A stretch of 64,000 bases of DNA from assembly GCF_018143015.1 (NCBI RefSeq), contig NC_054755.1:15160778-15224777 (forward strand), in the 5' to 3' direction. The translations under genes were made by a program, and so were the position numbers. Below the pieces are notes generated by a model. The model searched no databases, was not told the origin of the DNA, and worked only from the letters and a program-made list of their open reading frames with translations. The stretch is from Lytechinus variegatus (Eukaryota; Echinodermata; Echinoidea; Temnopleuroida; Toxopneustidae). Every line of letters begins with the position of its first letter. Position 1 is the stretch's first letter. This document shows positions 1 through 12,029 of this stretch, in pieces.

Positions 1-746
1 GAGATAAATATTTTAATACATTGCCTGGCTGAAATCTATTGCGTGAGAGGTCATTAAATAACGCTACAGAAAAATAATATGCTTTATAGTGGCTTGTATT
101 ACTACACACTCTTGTTACATTTGATCAATCCAAACGCACTCGGTTATCCCCCGGGCTTTTGAGAAATATTCCAAACGTACCCCATCCGTGTAATTGTTAC
201 TATTGCCTTTGAATATATATTATATATGTTATAATACATGTACTATAATGCTCATTTTATCAACCCATCGTTGTATGTAAAAACTAAGACAGCTCTAACT
301 GAAATGCTATTTTCAAAAGTATTTCTCATCCCTAATTCGTTATGTTTAGGAATGGTAGATTCAGGTGTTGTAAGTACACTGTGAAAAAAAGTGTTATCCC
401 TACATGTTCTGGGTATCTTTAATATAGTGTCAAACAGAGAAGCTTTAAAACAACACATTCTGGTTTGGTGCAAATGCAAGATAGAAACTGAAAGAACGCC
501 AGATTTATTCTAAACTAGTTACATTCGATGATAATTAGATATTTTCCATGTAGATTCTAGACTGATGTTTAATTAACATCCTGGTTTTGCAGTTTCTTGA
601 TTCGGTATCTACTTATCTATTTGGTTATATAGACACGTTTGCAATAGAAATGATGGGGTAAACATTTGTAGTTGAAGATATCATAAGATTATATTAAAGG
701 CTACTTAGTGTGAAATAATAAAACGAAGTTTGAGTGGTATAATATA
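1..746. other. AT-rich sequence, nothing recognised
   Basis: No exon-like reading frame, repeat unit or RNA structure is apparent. Short open frames here are of the length expected by chance in AT-rich DNA. Confidence 0.5.
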
Positions 747-1727
747 CAGTGCGTAACAAAACGAAAGTTTACACTTTGAAAAAGCTCTGGGAATTAAAAA
801 ATATACAAAATGTGGGTCATTTTTTCACATATATTCTTGGGTGTGGGTCTCATCTAGTCAATGAAAGTAAAAGTTTTGACAGAATGTTACACTTAAGTGA
901 GCACTGTCCATTTTTGTAAAGCTCGCAGAAATCTGTTTGCGCAGAAATGTTTGTTTGCACGCTGTGTCAAGGGGAAATGGCGAAATCAAACTTACTCTGC
1001 GAAACATTTCTCATACATTTCCCTTCCACTTTTAGTCAATTGAAATAAAACGGATACATTCAATCATTTTGTAACAATTTTGCAACTCAAATTGAAATTT
1101 CAATACTTAGTAAGCACAACCTTTACCCCTTTTGTGTCGGCAGGATCTGAGGACATAACTGAATCTGATCAAAAATTTATATCAGACATCTCCAGCATTT
1201 TTCCCACTAAGTTTTTATCATTTAAAGTGGGTTTACATTTCATTTTCATTTAATACTTGTTTCTCCATACTTTTCCCAAGCTTGAGAATGATGAACAACA
1301 TGAAAATCAAGCGTAAGCCATTCCATGTAAATCACAGCTCAGTGTAAAGCAAATATCGTCACGATGGCCTCGGTGTGTGGGGGAGTGGGGTGGGCGCAAT
1401 ACAATGTTTTGGGCAAGGAAGCTAGTTTAAAACGGTAAAAAATATCTTCAAATCAATTTACTAGCTAAATTATACGTGTGTTTCATGATTAAGGTCTACT
1501 TTTATTCGCATACATATTTCAAATTTCTGCGCAAATCATTTTTCACTAACTTTTCAAAAGTAAGTGGTGCTCACTCAAGCGAAAATATTTTTGACAGTTA
1601 TTTCGTCATTTGCTTAAACGGATCTGTACCAAATACAATGTTAAAATGTGAAAAAATCTTCAGGATATTATAAATATATAATTTTGCAGGATTTTTTCTA
1701 AGTGTAAACTTCTTTTGATACGCACTG
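747..1727. mobile_element. Tc1/mariner-like MITE
   Basis: A left end beginning CAGTGCGTAACAAAACG is matched by an inverted right end whose reverse complement begins CAGTGCGTATCAAAAG. About 36 bp of each end pair with a few mismatches and one-base gaps. The element is flanked by TA on both sides (745-746 and 1728-1729), the target duplication of the Tc1/mariner superfamily. No transposase frame is present inside the 981 bp, so it is non-autonomous. Inner sequence near 874-905 and 1560-1590 is also weakly inverted. Confidence 0.75.
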
Positions 1728-2084
1728 TATAAGTAACAACTTATATAAATTAAGTTATTATTGTTAATATTGCATTGAATATAACAAAAGGTAGATAGAT
1801 GGTAGATAAAACCGAAAAAATAATACTTAATTCTTAACATTAATAAAGATTAAAATAATATTTGGACGATGAATGCATTCTCAAAGCTTAATATATGTAA
1901 AACAAATTATCATCCTATTAAATCAGAAATATATCTATTGATCACAGAATTAAAGAATTGCATTAATTTCTGCAAAAAAATAAAAAAAACCTGTACATTA
2001 TTTTGAGGTTAAATTTTCATCAACAGCTTGACATGTGCTTTAATGATGTGCCGGATTAAATAATATATGAGTTTGCGAGGTTGT

Positions 2085-2612
2085 TGCAAGTGTGTGCGTG
2101 TATGAAAAGAGAGGGTGTGTGTGTGTGCATAAGAGAAAGAGAGAGCGTGTGTGGGAGAGTGTGTGAGTGTGTGCTAGTGGTGGTATTATTTGAGTTGGAA
2201 TATGTTTCACCTGAAGTGGGGTCCATTTTCGAGGAGTGAGAGGGTTAGAGAAGGTGGGAGAGGGTGGTGATGAGTGTGTGGGTGAGGGTGTCCATCGGTC
2301 TTGTTAGATGAAACCATGGAAGACATTCGTCAGTCTGGATTGCCTGTCTTTGTGTGCATAAATGTGTACATGTTTTGCGAGTGTGCGTGATTGTGTAAAA
2401 GAGGTATACGCATGTGTGGGTGTGTAGATGTGCGTGAGGGTGAGGGTGTGTATGAGCGTGAGTTGTGTGCGTGTGTGGGTGTGCGTGTTTATATGAAAAT
2501 TGTGCTATAGAGACTCACAAGAAGAAGGGAAGAATGGGTCTGTGTGGGGTTGGTTGTCGAGTTAGGTGTGGGTGGGTGTTTGTGTTCAAGGGTACTGGGA
2601 TGTACAGGGTCT
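2085..2612. repeat. GT-rich low-complexity block
   Basis: Runs of GTGTGTG with GA and GAG interruptions over about 500 bp. Open frames across it are low-complexity and not judged coding. Confidence 0.8.
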
Positions 2613-4428
2613 GTGTGGGGGTAGATTTATATGTATGAGGAGCGAGCCTGCATTGGTAGAGTTTGTTTTGGAGCCGAGTAAATATGTGCTTCTTCATATT
2701 GTTCGGAAGTTTAATGGAAGAAAGATGGGGGAGAAGCTTGAGCTTAAAGAACATCGAGCTTACTTCACATTTTGTTTTTTAACGATTAAAATGCATCATG
2801 CATGTTGGCCATTGTTTAAACTCAACACTTTACCGAAATCGCAGATCTTAAGCAGACAATGGCCTAAAAAATATTCGTGAAGTATCCATCGGACCTTTCT
2901 TTAAAAAAAATATTGTTTGAAAATCAATTGGTCACGGTGGCGACTGCGCGATTGCCAAATGCCAAACGCCGCTAAAACGCCAAAGTCAAGAGGTTTTGAC
3001 CTAAAATCGGTCGGGGTTTTGACAGGAAATTACAATGTCATTGCGCAATCATCGCAACAACCATTCAGACATACTGTACTTCTAAAAATATACCTGTTGG
3101 TTCGTTAGTTCAAATTGCAAATCTGTCTGTCTAGACAGTGAGCTGTGACTATGGTCCTGTATGTGACCGGGCAGACTGTGTGGTAAATGAGAATTAGATT
3201 TTCTGCCGATGGTCTTTTTCAAATCGTTTTAGAAATGCAGTATCCGTCCGAACAATTGCCTGACGAGGTAATCAATTCCGCGAAAAAAAAATGAGCAGGT
3301 GCCTCAAAAATGTTAACTCGTAGACCAATATTTAGCAGTGACTGAATGATTACCTACAGAACAACATTAACATGGGGGGGGGCTCGTCACCCTGCTTTAA
3401 AACATGATTATTGGGGAGGGGCTGGCATTTAAAGTTGTCGATGACTTGAATTCGATATCGATTTATGTTTGAATCTGTCTTTCAAACCAACCAACAAGAA
3501 GAAGAGTAAGTTGCATTTCTGCTAGATAAGGTCAATATCACCGCATTTTTTAAATTTTTGTGGCGGCAATAAGATCTTTCCCATCCTCCAATTAAATAAA
3601 ATGGCCTTGCCATAAAAATGTAAAAGTAGTTCCTTATAATTAAATAGTTTTTTTTTCAAAATGTCGCAGGATAGTGATCTCAAAGAAATCATGGCATACA
3701 AGATATGATTTAAAGGCTGAGTTTCGAAAAGAGCAAAAGATTGTTTAGAAACAGAATTTTCAATTTAGAAAAAGAAATTGAATAGGTGAGTACATATATC
3801 TGTATGTAAGTTAAAAAAGGAGCTTAGTAATATTCTAAGGTCTAACAATATTCTGTTCACTCTCTACTGACAAGGAATTCTAAATTGAAATATTTTTATA
3901 TAAACAATCAAACAGTGCGAGATGAAAAGGAGTTTTTCATCGTTATCTGGATAACTTGAAGTAGTCATTAGAGGGTATTTCATCGTAGCTGTTAAGTAAA
4001 AAAAAGCTAGAGTTATTCCAAACCAGATGGGACTTTCACAAACTCAATAAACTGAAATTCTCGTCGATGTCCTTGGGAAATGCGCAATATGTATGGTCTT
4101 TCAAAACAGCAAGGAGAGGGGTTTTTTAAGCTCTCTGGGTGATGTAACTCAGAAAGTATTCATCCAATCCTCACACAACACGTTCATGAAGATCTCCAAT
4201 CAATACTTAACAAAGACACACTTTGAACTTTCATAAAAATGAAAAATTTATAAAATACATAGGCAACTTTAGAAACCCAACAAAACTTATAGAAACTCGG
4301 AGGAGTGATCATCAAATTTACGTAAATACCAACGACCAACTGTTTGGACTGTTTTTCATTTTCGCAGCCTATAATTTGAAAAGCTGAACAAAAAAAAATT
4401 GGTTTTCATAAAGATAAAAGATCTTCAT
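2613..4428. other. AT-rich intergenic sequence, nothing recognised
   Basis: Homopolymer runs and short frames only. No splice-bounded coding exon resembling the nearby gene family was found. Confidence 0.4.
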
Positions 4429-4465
4429 TATATAAAGACGTCTAGTCCGCCATATTTTCTTCGAA

Positions 4466-4627
4466 ATGCGGAGGCCTGTATCAGGAGCTAGGGCAAACGA
4501 GATGAGGCGACATCTTCATCGAATAAATCGAGGTATTTTACTTTTGATTTTCACTCTTGTGTTTACTTTAGGATTTCAAGTGATAAATAAAGAGCAAAAG
4601 ATTCTCGGATGCGGTAAGATACAATAG
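4466..4627 (+). CDS. candidate membrane microprotein, possible divergent family member
   Basis: A 53-codon frame starts MRRPVSGARANEMRRH. Its GARANEMRRH segment resembles the GGRFNETRRHK leader of the gene at 6023. The basic leader is followed at residues 23-39 by a hydrophobic stretch (GILLLIFTLVFTLGFQV) and a short polar tail. A TATA-like box (TATATAAAG) lies at 4429-4437, only about 30 bp upstream of the ATG, so a transcript from it would have a very short 5' UTR. Two GT sites lie inside the frame (GTATTT at 4533 and GTAAGA at 4614). Either would leave phase 1 and could join an acceptor ending at 4980, giving a different C-terminus. Known family members break in phase 0, so I treat the gene as possible, not proven. 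Confidence 0.35.
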   Translation: MRRPVSGARANEMRRHLHRINRGILLLIFTLVFTLGFQVINKEQKILGCGKIQ

Positions 4628-5820
4628 AAAACGTAAATATTAGGCGTCGTCTGCTTATGCAAGTATGAATATTGGCGAAGTAACTAAGTGCTATAGTCTC
4701 TAGCCTAGCCTGTCAAGTAAAGTCTGTCTGATTGAAGAGAAGTTTATTATTTGTATTTCACCTTGTATTATGCATGTGTATGTGGGTGTGTGCGGGTGTG
4801 TGTTCGTGTGTTACGAGGACGCGTGGGTGTGTATCAGCTAGAGAGTTTTGTGTGTGAGGGTGCGTATGTGTGTGCAGGTTTCGATAGGAAAAGATGATGT
4901 TTTTTTAACAAATCATTATTGTGTAGGAAGGTTGTACCAAAACGCAATAAAGTTCCATCTTCTTTCCTGTGTTTCCCTAGGTATTATGTCTCAGCTGCCA
5001 ATCATTTTGGTGATGATACTAGATTCATGTTCCAGATTCTTACGGAAAATATTTCAGGGAAACAGACGATTGCACCGGTTCTGAAACCACCTGACATACC
5101 GATTAAAATAAAAGTAAGCATATGTATGCTCATAAGAATATCTAGTGAGCGAATTGCAGGCCTTTACCCCGCGGTAAAAAATTATAATAAGGAAACCACT
5201 TTTAGAATGCCTTAAGTCTAAGGACAATTTTTTTTCAAGAATTGCAGAAGTGATTTGCTTTCACTTTTAGGTCATGTATGTTGAGAACATTTCGACATGT
5301 AGCTAAAGGTGTGACTTTTCTTCTGTTCTACGAAATCATAAGATATGTTTTTCGTCAACATCATAATAGTCAATACAGCCCGTACCCTTTTTCTCATCAA
5401 TCAAACTTAGTGTCTGTCTTTTATTTCATGTGGTGTTTCACCTTCATTTTCATTTTAAGATGATCAACACAAAATAAGTATGGAATTGCCCTTCATGGGA
5501 ATATGATATGAATGCATACTAGTTTAATGCTTGGAATTTTCGACTAATCTGTAATGTATTTAGGGGTCGATTTGAAATATCATTGACAAACGTATAGTTT
5601 TTGCTGATAATATATATTATTCATAAAAAAATTGAATCACAGTCATATACCTTTCTATAATTTTCCACCGCTGGTTGGGCTGCCAAGTGAATATTTCTTT
5701 TAAGAAATACCAGACATTGGAAGTAGGCGTATTTGAATTTAAATTTTTAATTCGCTCTTAACCAAGTGCAAAACAGGTTTTATTATATTTCTTCACCCGT
5801 CTGCTCCGTCCTCTGTATGC
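4628..5820 (+). other. possible exon-bearing region, unassigned
   Basis: A splice-bounded segment runs from 4981 (after a pyrimidine-rich CCCTAG acceptor) to about 5112, before a GTAAGC donor. One frame reads KPPDIPIKIK at its end and would continue from an acceptor before 5271 to a quick stop. I do not recognise the peptide, and its entry phase does not match the upstream candidate. The rest is featureless. Confidence 0.2.
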
Positions 5821-5864
5821 GAGGGAAGTCCGATATTATGACATAATTACCCATATTTAACGCA

Positions 5865-5883
5865 CCAATCACTGAACCCCACG
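5865..5883 (+). promoter_or_regulatory. ER-stress response element (ERSE) of the 6023 gene
   Basis: CCAAT at 5865-5869, exactly nine bases, then CCACG at 5879-5883. This is the consensus bound by NF-Y with ATF6/XBP1 in animals. It lies 140 bp before the ATG. The block just upstream, AAGTCCGATA at about 5826, recurs at the same place in the two paralogues. A TGACGT core follows at 5887-5892. Confidence 0.7.
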
Positions 5884-6022
5884 ATATGACGTTGGAATAT
5901 TTTATATATCAAGTCGACATTTTTCACGATATTCTATGTCAATTGGCAGACTGCAAATCGAAAGGCGGCATTGAAAGTTTTTTTTCTGTGTATGCGAGGT
6001 TTTTTGTCAAAGAATATTCAAC

Positions 6023-6607
6023 ATGGCTCCTGGTGGCCGATTCAACGAAACTCGTCGCCATAAAGACGGCGTAAGTTTATTTTCTCTTTAAGAATACTGC
6101 CTACAATAACAAAACGTATAGTATTATTTTATATATCAATTTATTTTATTAGCTGTTCATAATTCCTCCCGTTAGAAAAAGTGGCTGTCTATTTTTTCAA
6201 TCTCACATCTGTTTTTAAAATATATTTTACATCATACCATCTGGCCTCAGTTATTAATCACTGAAATAAACTGTTTTGTAAGACAATACAACACAATACC
6301 GTTCTCTCGAGAAGGTAAGCATTAATAAGTATTTATAAGTATTCATATATAAATAAGGGTTATAATGTCGCATACAGAGGAAGGAGCAAACGGGTGACGA
6401 AAAAATGTCTTGTACTTTGTTAAGGGCGAATAAACATTTTTCATATCAAATATTTATTATATCTTAAATAAACAACATCACGTCATGATCGTATCACAAT
6501 TTTATCCTTTTTTCCAGCCACTGGGGACATGTTGCTGCGTCGTCATAGCGGGGGGTTTCGTAGTCGGAATCATTCTGCTAATCTTGTATTTAACTGGCAA
6601 CATCTAA
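6023..6607 (+). CDS. membrane microprotein A (leader exon + TM exon), 45 aa
   Basis: Exon 1 is 6023-6070 and encodes MAPGGRFNETRRHKDG, ending at a GTAAGT donor. Exon 2 is 6518-6607, after a TTTTTTCCAG acceptor. Both sides of the 447-bp intron are phase 0. Exon 2 encodes PLGTCCC, a hydrophobic span at about residues 24-41, then LTGNI and a stop. The basic leader suggests a cytosolic N-terminus, and the span so near the C-terminus suggests post-translational, tail-anchored insertion, probably in the ER. Cysteines 21-23 beside the membrane are plausible palmitoylation sites. The gene has an ERSE 140 bp upstream and AATAAA at 7127. I recognise no known family; support comes from three paralogues with the same exon phase and motifs. 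Confidence 0.75.
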
Positions 6608-7132
6608 TACATTGGGAATAATCGGAATGTCAGATCTGCATCATTACAGCGTCACTAGCCAAAGAAATGATGAAGAAGTGACCAAACATACTCGCTCAAG
6701 TACGTTATATAGACATCTATTTATGTTATAAGGTAAATCCAGCACTATATCAGAACACTACATCCATGTTAGCGAGGACTTCCAAAACCATTAAAAAATA
6801 ATCTACTACTCGGAACGACAAACTAAGAACACTTATTTCGATATGACTGCTTTTAAATTTAGATTAGAGTTGCGAAAGACAATTCAAAGGCTTAGGATAC
6901 AAGTCTTATTCTGGCTAGGAGAACGGCTCAGAAGACTTGGAAGACTAAGGATGTTGGGACCCCCACAACCCTTATTTGCCATTCAACTAGCATCCAATTG
7001 CAATTATGGTATATCGAGCAATTTTTTTAATACAATAAGTGTATTGTTCTTGTAATATTTTTTTTCTGGTAAAATGTTATGTATCAGATTGAACCTGCCT
7101 ATCAGATGGCTGAAATCCATGGCTGAAATAAA
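6608..7132 (+). other. 3' UTR of microprotein A with poly(A) signal
   Basis: Sequence collinear with the 3' UTR of gene B (12030-12545), ending in the same context with AATAAA at 7127-7132. A 70-codon frame from 6843 lies inside it; the matching frame in gene B loses register after about 45 codons, so it is not called coding. Confidence 0.55.
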
Positions 7133-8930
7133 TGTTTTAAATCTCTTTGACTTTGAATACAGGAACGACACTATGATAACTTAACTTGATTATTTAACCA
7201 TTGAAAGTGAAGAATTAAATCAATGCTGACTTTCCTCCAAAATAACATGACGTCTCATCATCAGTTATAAATGAAATTCGATAAATATCCCTTTTAATAT
7301 TAGCTATGAACTAAACTACCAATGTTATATAGAACATTGCTTGTAAAGGAATTATCTTGGAGAGTGATAGTAAATAATCTAAGCCCTGACGAATATGATA
7401 CACATTTATTTATGAAGAGCAAACATCTCAATGCCAAAAAGTGAAGATATCTTTTTAAATGTGAACACTGTATTTAAAGTAGTTAAATTGATCCTTTCTA
7501 TTTCAAACTAACATTCCTAATTACATACAGTCCAGCAATTAGTAGTTGGCATTTATTGAATTTTCCGCCTTATAATTCTAAATTATGTACACCAGCAAAA
7601 ATGAATGCCCTCCCCTACCCCAACACATTGCGTTCCACTAATATTTCTATGTATAGTTTTGGTTATAATGATTAGCAACATAATGTATATTTATTCAATA
7701 CTTCCTTGTTTTCAATGTGATTTTCTTTTAACAAATGAGCACCAAACAAACCGTTATTTCCCCCAAAATGTGTTATGATGTAAGAGATAGAGGTCACACC
7801 TTGGAGGGAAGTTGTTGTTTATTGACATATCTTTATGGTAAAAAAAATCAAACAAAGATTAACAATGTTGTGATGATGTAGAATTTGTTATCTATTCCTA
7901 TAGACTTGATCTGGTACAAGAGTCCAATTTCGGAAGAACCATTAATGACCGGAAAAAAAATTGAAATGAAAATGCGTTGCATGATTGTTTGATACAATGA
8001 CATATCTCTTTTGCTGCAGATATTTGTCAATTTTGCAATGTGATAATGTTTGTTGAATTGTCAACATATACAATTTATCTCAGTTTTGGTTAGAGTGTCC
8101 AAATATCAGATATTTATTTCAAGGGAACTAATAATTACATATAAAAGGACCAGGGGTGTCGTAAGTGATTTTCAGTTGAGGGAATCTACCAATTTTCTTA
8201 ATTCCGAAATAGTTATAATTATGTATTGAAAAGTTATGAATCATCAGGCTCTCTGTAGAATGTGGTTGTTTTTATCTTTATTACATCAAACAGGAATTCG
8301 ACCTCGGTAACTAGCTAATCGTTTACAGCTAAACTAAAAACGCAATGTTTAGGAATCACTTCAAATAATTTTTGACCCATGAACAGTTTATATACCTGTA
8401 GACTGTGAAGTAGTATTACTTATTTTTACTTGTATTTTTATAAGTTTCCGTTCGATGTGTTTGTTCAGTGAATATCACACCCCGGAGGTTAAATTAAATT
8501 ATTACAATCCCCTTATAGATTTGTTTCTTTTAATGAATATATTGTTTCTCTTTTTCTTTTCTATAACCTATATAAATGCGATGAATAACTACATTTCGGT
8601 AAACCATGTGAAAAGCCATTAAAATGCTGTTGAGTCAGTGGTGTTGGCAACCATGGTGTTTATGTAAGTGTATGTGACATAAGTGTACGTCTGTGTGTAG
8701 GACTGTGTGTGTGCGTGAGGGTGTACTTGTCTCTGTGCTGTTACTTTTATGTTGAGGAATTTGGCTATGTGCACGATTTTATTCGTGATTTCTTTGTATG
8801 TTGGAATAAGAGGGGAAATAAGAGTAAAAAAACCCTAACTGTCGAAATAAAGACTTAAAGCAAAATTAGTCTTGAAAGAAATAATTAAAAATGGATAATA
8901 ATGACGATATGGCAATGACACTTGTGGAAA
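7133..8930. other. intergenic sequence, part of duplication copy 1
   Basis: No gene seen. It is collinear with about 12546-14695. The site near 8123-8131 is the empty counterpart of the MITE insertion at 13627-13903. Confidence 0.6.
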
Positions 8931-9640
8931 TGAATGAAAACAATGATGTTGACGATGGTTACTATGTTGATGACGACGATGATGGTGGTGATGATGATGG
9001 TGATGAGAGTGTTTGGGAGTGTGATAAAGATAACGATGATGATGGGGATGATGGTGGTGATTGCTATTAAGGTGATAATCGGTGATGAAGATGTTGGTCA
9101 TCATAGCATTGGTGATGGCGGCGGTCTTGGTGAGGACTGTATGACGGGGAAGGCGATGAAAGTGAATATAATGACGGTAGTGATTATTATGAGTTTGATA
9201 GTAACAAGGAAAGCATGAAATGGTGACGAGAGTGGTTAAGGTGGTGTTGTGGGTATTATTGCGGGTATTTTTGTGATTTTTTTTTAACACCTAGTGCACA
9301 CCTAGTTACCAATAATGCATATAGCATTTCCATTTATTTGAAAGCAGGATAAAAGAGCATTGTAGATTGATTGCTTTGCTCACGGGCATAGGTGCTGCAG
9401 CCGGGGATCGAGCCCGGACTTTCTCATGTATAGCCAGGCGCCTTAGACCACTTGGCCACGGCACCTCCAATCATCACCACCACCATCCCCATTATCCCCA
9501 TCATCATCGTCGTTACCACCATCCTCGTTATCATTATCACCATCCCAAACACTCTCATCGCCATCATCATCACCATCATCATCGTCGTCATCAACATAGT
9601 AACTATCGTCAACATCATTGTTTTCATTGATGATGGTGAC
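8931..9640. repeat. long inverted repeat of GAT-rich arms around a tRNA-like sequence
   Basis: The arm at 8931-9060 (AATGAAAACAATGATG... with GTTTGGGA) reappears in reverse complement at about 9470-9635. The arms contain distinctive non-repeat words, so the match is not only shared GAT microsatellite. The roughly 410-bp loop carries the tRNA-like sequence at 9391. Histidine-rich and methionine-rich frames across it are artefacts of the triplet repeat. Confidence 0.7.
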
Positions 9641-9832
9641 GATTTGGATGATGGTACGCTTCTGTCGTATTGGTGTTGGTGGGGATGGTGGTGGTGGTGT
9701 TGATGGTGACGAGATGACAACCGTGAATCTGATAAAGAGTGGTGACTACAACTCACATAATGATGAATAAAATAAAATAAAATTTTGGACCATGATGACA
9801 TTGACAACGATCCTAATCATGACTTTGATTTC
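9228..9832. repeat. block identical to 14990-15594
   Basis: I find no difference between these two roughly 600-bp stretches at a constant offset of 5762, although neighbouring parts of the duplication differ by substitutions and indels. This suggests recent gene conversion or a later local exchange. Confidence 0.75.
9391..9465 (-). pseudogene. degenerate tRNA-like sequence, copy 1
   Basis: On the - strand a GGTGCCG start pairs mostly with the end, the D-arm region GGCCAAGTGGTCTAAGGC looks like a Leu/Ser-type tRNA, and CCGGG/CCCGG forms a perfect T stem. The anticodon stem does not pair, three extra bases separate T arm and acceptor, and no T-run follows. It is a tRNA relic or tRNA-derived repeat, not a working gene. 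Confidence 0.55.
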
Positions 9833-10360
9833 GACGTTGACGACATTACAGAGAGTCGATAATGGGATCCACTTTATATGAGGGCGAATGTTGATACGGA
9901 GGGCACAAGTTGGCGAACATACGGTGCCTTGTGTTTGAGCGTATGTGTGTGTGCGTGAGGGTGAGTGAGTAAATTTTGAAGATGTGTGTGGCAAATGGGT
10001 TCCTGGTGTTTTTTGTGTGTGAGAGATTTAGTGTGGTGGGGAATGCACGTGTCTGTGTGTGATGGTGAATGGTGTTGAACGAATAGACGGTGTCTGCAGA
10101 TGAAAGAGTATAAGAGAAAATGCGAGAAAATACTATTCACTTCATTAGAAACAATTAAACAGCTTGCACTACAGATAGATGAGCTTTTTAACTTTTATCT
10201 CACTTAAGGATATTTATGATAATACAACTACAATGATTTTTCCCCTGAAATTGTAGACACGTTAAAAGAGTTATAATAATACAAAACAACAGCCCTCGAC
10301 GACTGATACCGTTTGCTGATATCGTCACCCTTAAGCTGTTGAAGGGGAAGTCCGATACAG

Positions 10361-10405
10361 TGACGTGAGTAACCATTCGATATTAACCAATCATAAAACT
10401 CCACG
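10361..10405 (+). promoter_or_regulatory. TGACGTGA plus ERSE, promoter of microprotein B
   Basis: TGACGTGA at 10361-10368 resembles the ATF6/XBP1 UPR element and CRE. CCAAT at 10387-10391, nine bases, then CCACG at 10401-10405 is a perfect ERSE. It lies 145 bp before the ATG at 10550, nearly the same distance as in genes A and C. Confidence 0.72.
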
Positions 10406-10549
10406 GATCAAGAAACTCCCCTGCCATAGAATGCCGAGTCTCAAGAATCGCATCTGCTATCGTGACTCTCAAACACGAAGCATCTTCCGATAACAATCGA
10501 AGCATTGAATTGTTTTAATTCGAACACATTTGTTAAAAAAGTCTTAATC

Positions 10550-11839
10550 ATGATTCCAGGTGTAAGATGCAACGAACCATTTCGCCACAAAGTAAGTAAG
10601 GAATACCAAAAATTGAATTATGTACATTAATATTGCTTTTTACAACTATTTCTGAAGGGGGGGGGGGGTCATTCTCATATAAATGATGATGATGTAATGA
10701 CGTTTACTTTTGTGTGGTCATCGGACCAAGCGCCAAATAAAACCCACAAAAAAGTTTGGAAATCTGTGTTTGGCCATTAATTTCTCCCAACCAACTCCCA
10801 ATTTACACAATGCATATTTGATATCATTCAAACGATCGTTTAATTCTTTTTAAAATGATACCATGCTTGTTATGATCATGCAATCACGAAAAGAGCAGGA
10901 TTCAAAAGTGTTGGATGAGGTATGAATCGAAAAGCAGCAAAACGAGCAGAAATAGTCATGGAGGGTCAATACAGAATATGGTTCTTTTGTCTGTCAATAG
11001 AGAAGAAAATCCATTCAAACCAAGTCCCTGCTTCTGTAGTGATGGTTTTGTGAGATAACATTACATGGTTTGAGTCGTGGTTTGAAATACCCGGACATGT
11101 TTGTTTGTTATGTTTTTGCTTGTGCAGAGGTGTGTTTTATTCCATGTTAATGTTGATTTTAAGGTGCATGAGAACAATTAAAAGACATTGCTGAGAAACT
11201 CACCCATCACCACTAAAAAAGGAACAGTGACTTTCAATATTGTGTCATTTTGCGACTTTTGAATTTTGACCTTGCCCCAAATTTCAAGGCACTGTACCTC
11301 CATGTGAACCATAATCATATCATGTAGGGTATCATTTTAAAGAAAATTAAGTGATCTATTCATTGCTGTTACTTACACATTAATAATATACTAAAACTGA
11401 TGAGGAATTATTGATCAAAGTAAGATTTTTGAGGAGTTTAGTAACATAAATGAATAAATTGCGACAATTTATGTTCCTAAATTCCTGTCATACGCGAATA
11501 TGATTATAGTTTCAAGCTGCTTTATCTGACATTTTATTATTGTCAATTTCACCACATATTGGTCTATATGGCATGGCCACGAATGAACAATCTTTTATTA
11601 TCATTGATATTTATTTGCGGGGATTCTTATTCAAATATTTAATAAAGTTTCATAAAACATGCCTTTGACGAACATTTTGTACTTGTTTTGGTATGTGCAG
11701 AAAGTTAAATACGAGCCTCATTTTGGATATAAAGGGATATATATAAATAAGGGTTATAACGTCGCATACAGAGGACGAAGCAAACGGGTGACGAAAAAAT
11801 GTTTTGTACTTTGTTAAGCGCGAATAAAGTTTTTTATAT

Positions 11840-11876
<37 letters not shown>

Positions 11877-12029
11877 TAAATAAACATTATCATGTTATGA
11901 TTGTATTACAATTCTCAATTCTACCCTATTTTCCAGCAAATGGGGATATGTTGCTGCGGCGTCGTCATAGCGGGGGTTTTCGTAGTCGGAATCATTCTGC
12001 TAATCTTGTATTTAACTGGCAACATCTAA
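10550..12029 (+). CDS. membrane microprotein B (hybrid of the duplication), 44 aa
   Basis: Exon 1, 10550-10591, encodes MIPGVRCNEPFRHK and ends at GTAAGTAAG. Exon 2, 11937-12029, follows a TTTTCCAG acceptor and encodes QMGICCCG, a hydrophobic span at about residues 22-40, and YLTGNI. The junction is phase 0. The intron is 1345 bp and contains a dispersed repeat and a TA microsatellite. Exon 2 is nearly the same as that of gene A; exon 1 is closer to that of gene C, as expected for a gene made at a tandem-duplication junction. It keeps the triple cysteine next to the membrane and the LYLTGNI ending. AATAAA lies at 12540. The likely place is the ER membrane, anchored by its C-terminus; function unknown. 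Confidence 0.72.
11159..11440. repeat. dispersed repeat X, copy in intron B
   Basis: About 280 bp starting at TTAAGGTGCATG match, in reverse complement, 63535-63814 over nearly the whole length, with shared words such as TTTCAATATTGTGTCATTTT and CATATCATGT. Family unknown. Confidence 0.7.
11841..11874. repeat. (TA)n microsatellite
   Basis: About 16 TA units in intron B, just inside the start of duplication copy 2. Confidence 0.9.

Larger units (their letters stand above)
6347..11738 (+). repeat. tandem segmental duplication, copy 1
   Basis: Starts within intron A and runs through exon 2 of A, the intergenic DNA, the promoter and exon 1 of B, to near the end of intron B. It is collinear with 11739-16690. 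Because both breakpoints lie in introns, the duplication created a complete extra gene (B) at the junction. Copies differ by scattered substitutions, lineage-specific insertions, and an extra part of intron B (about 10735-11445) that copy 2 lacks. Confidence 0.85.

Noticed and set aside
9391-9465. Functional tRNA gene
   Set aside because: The anticodon stem does not pair, three bases are extra between T arm and acceptor, and there is no terminator.
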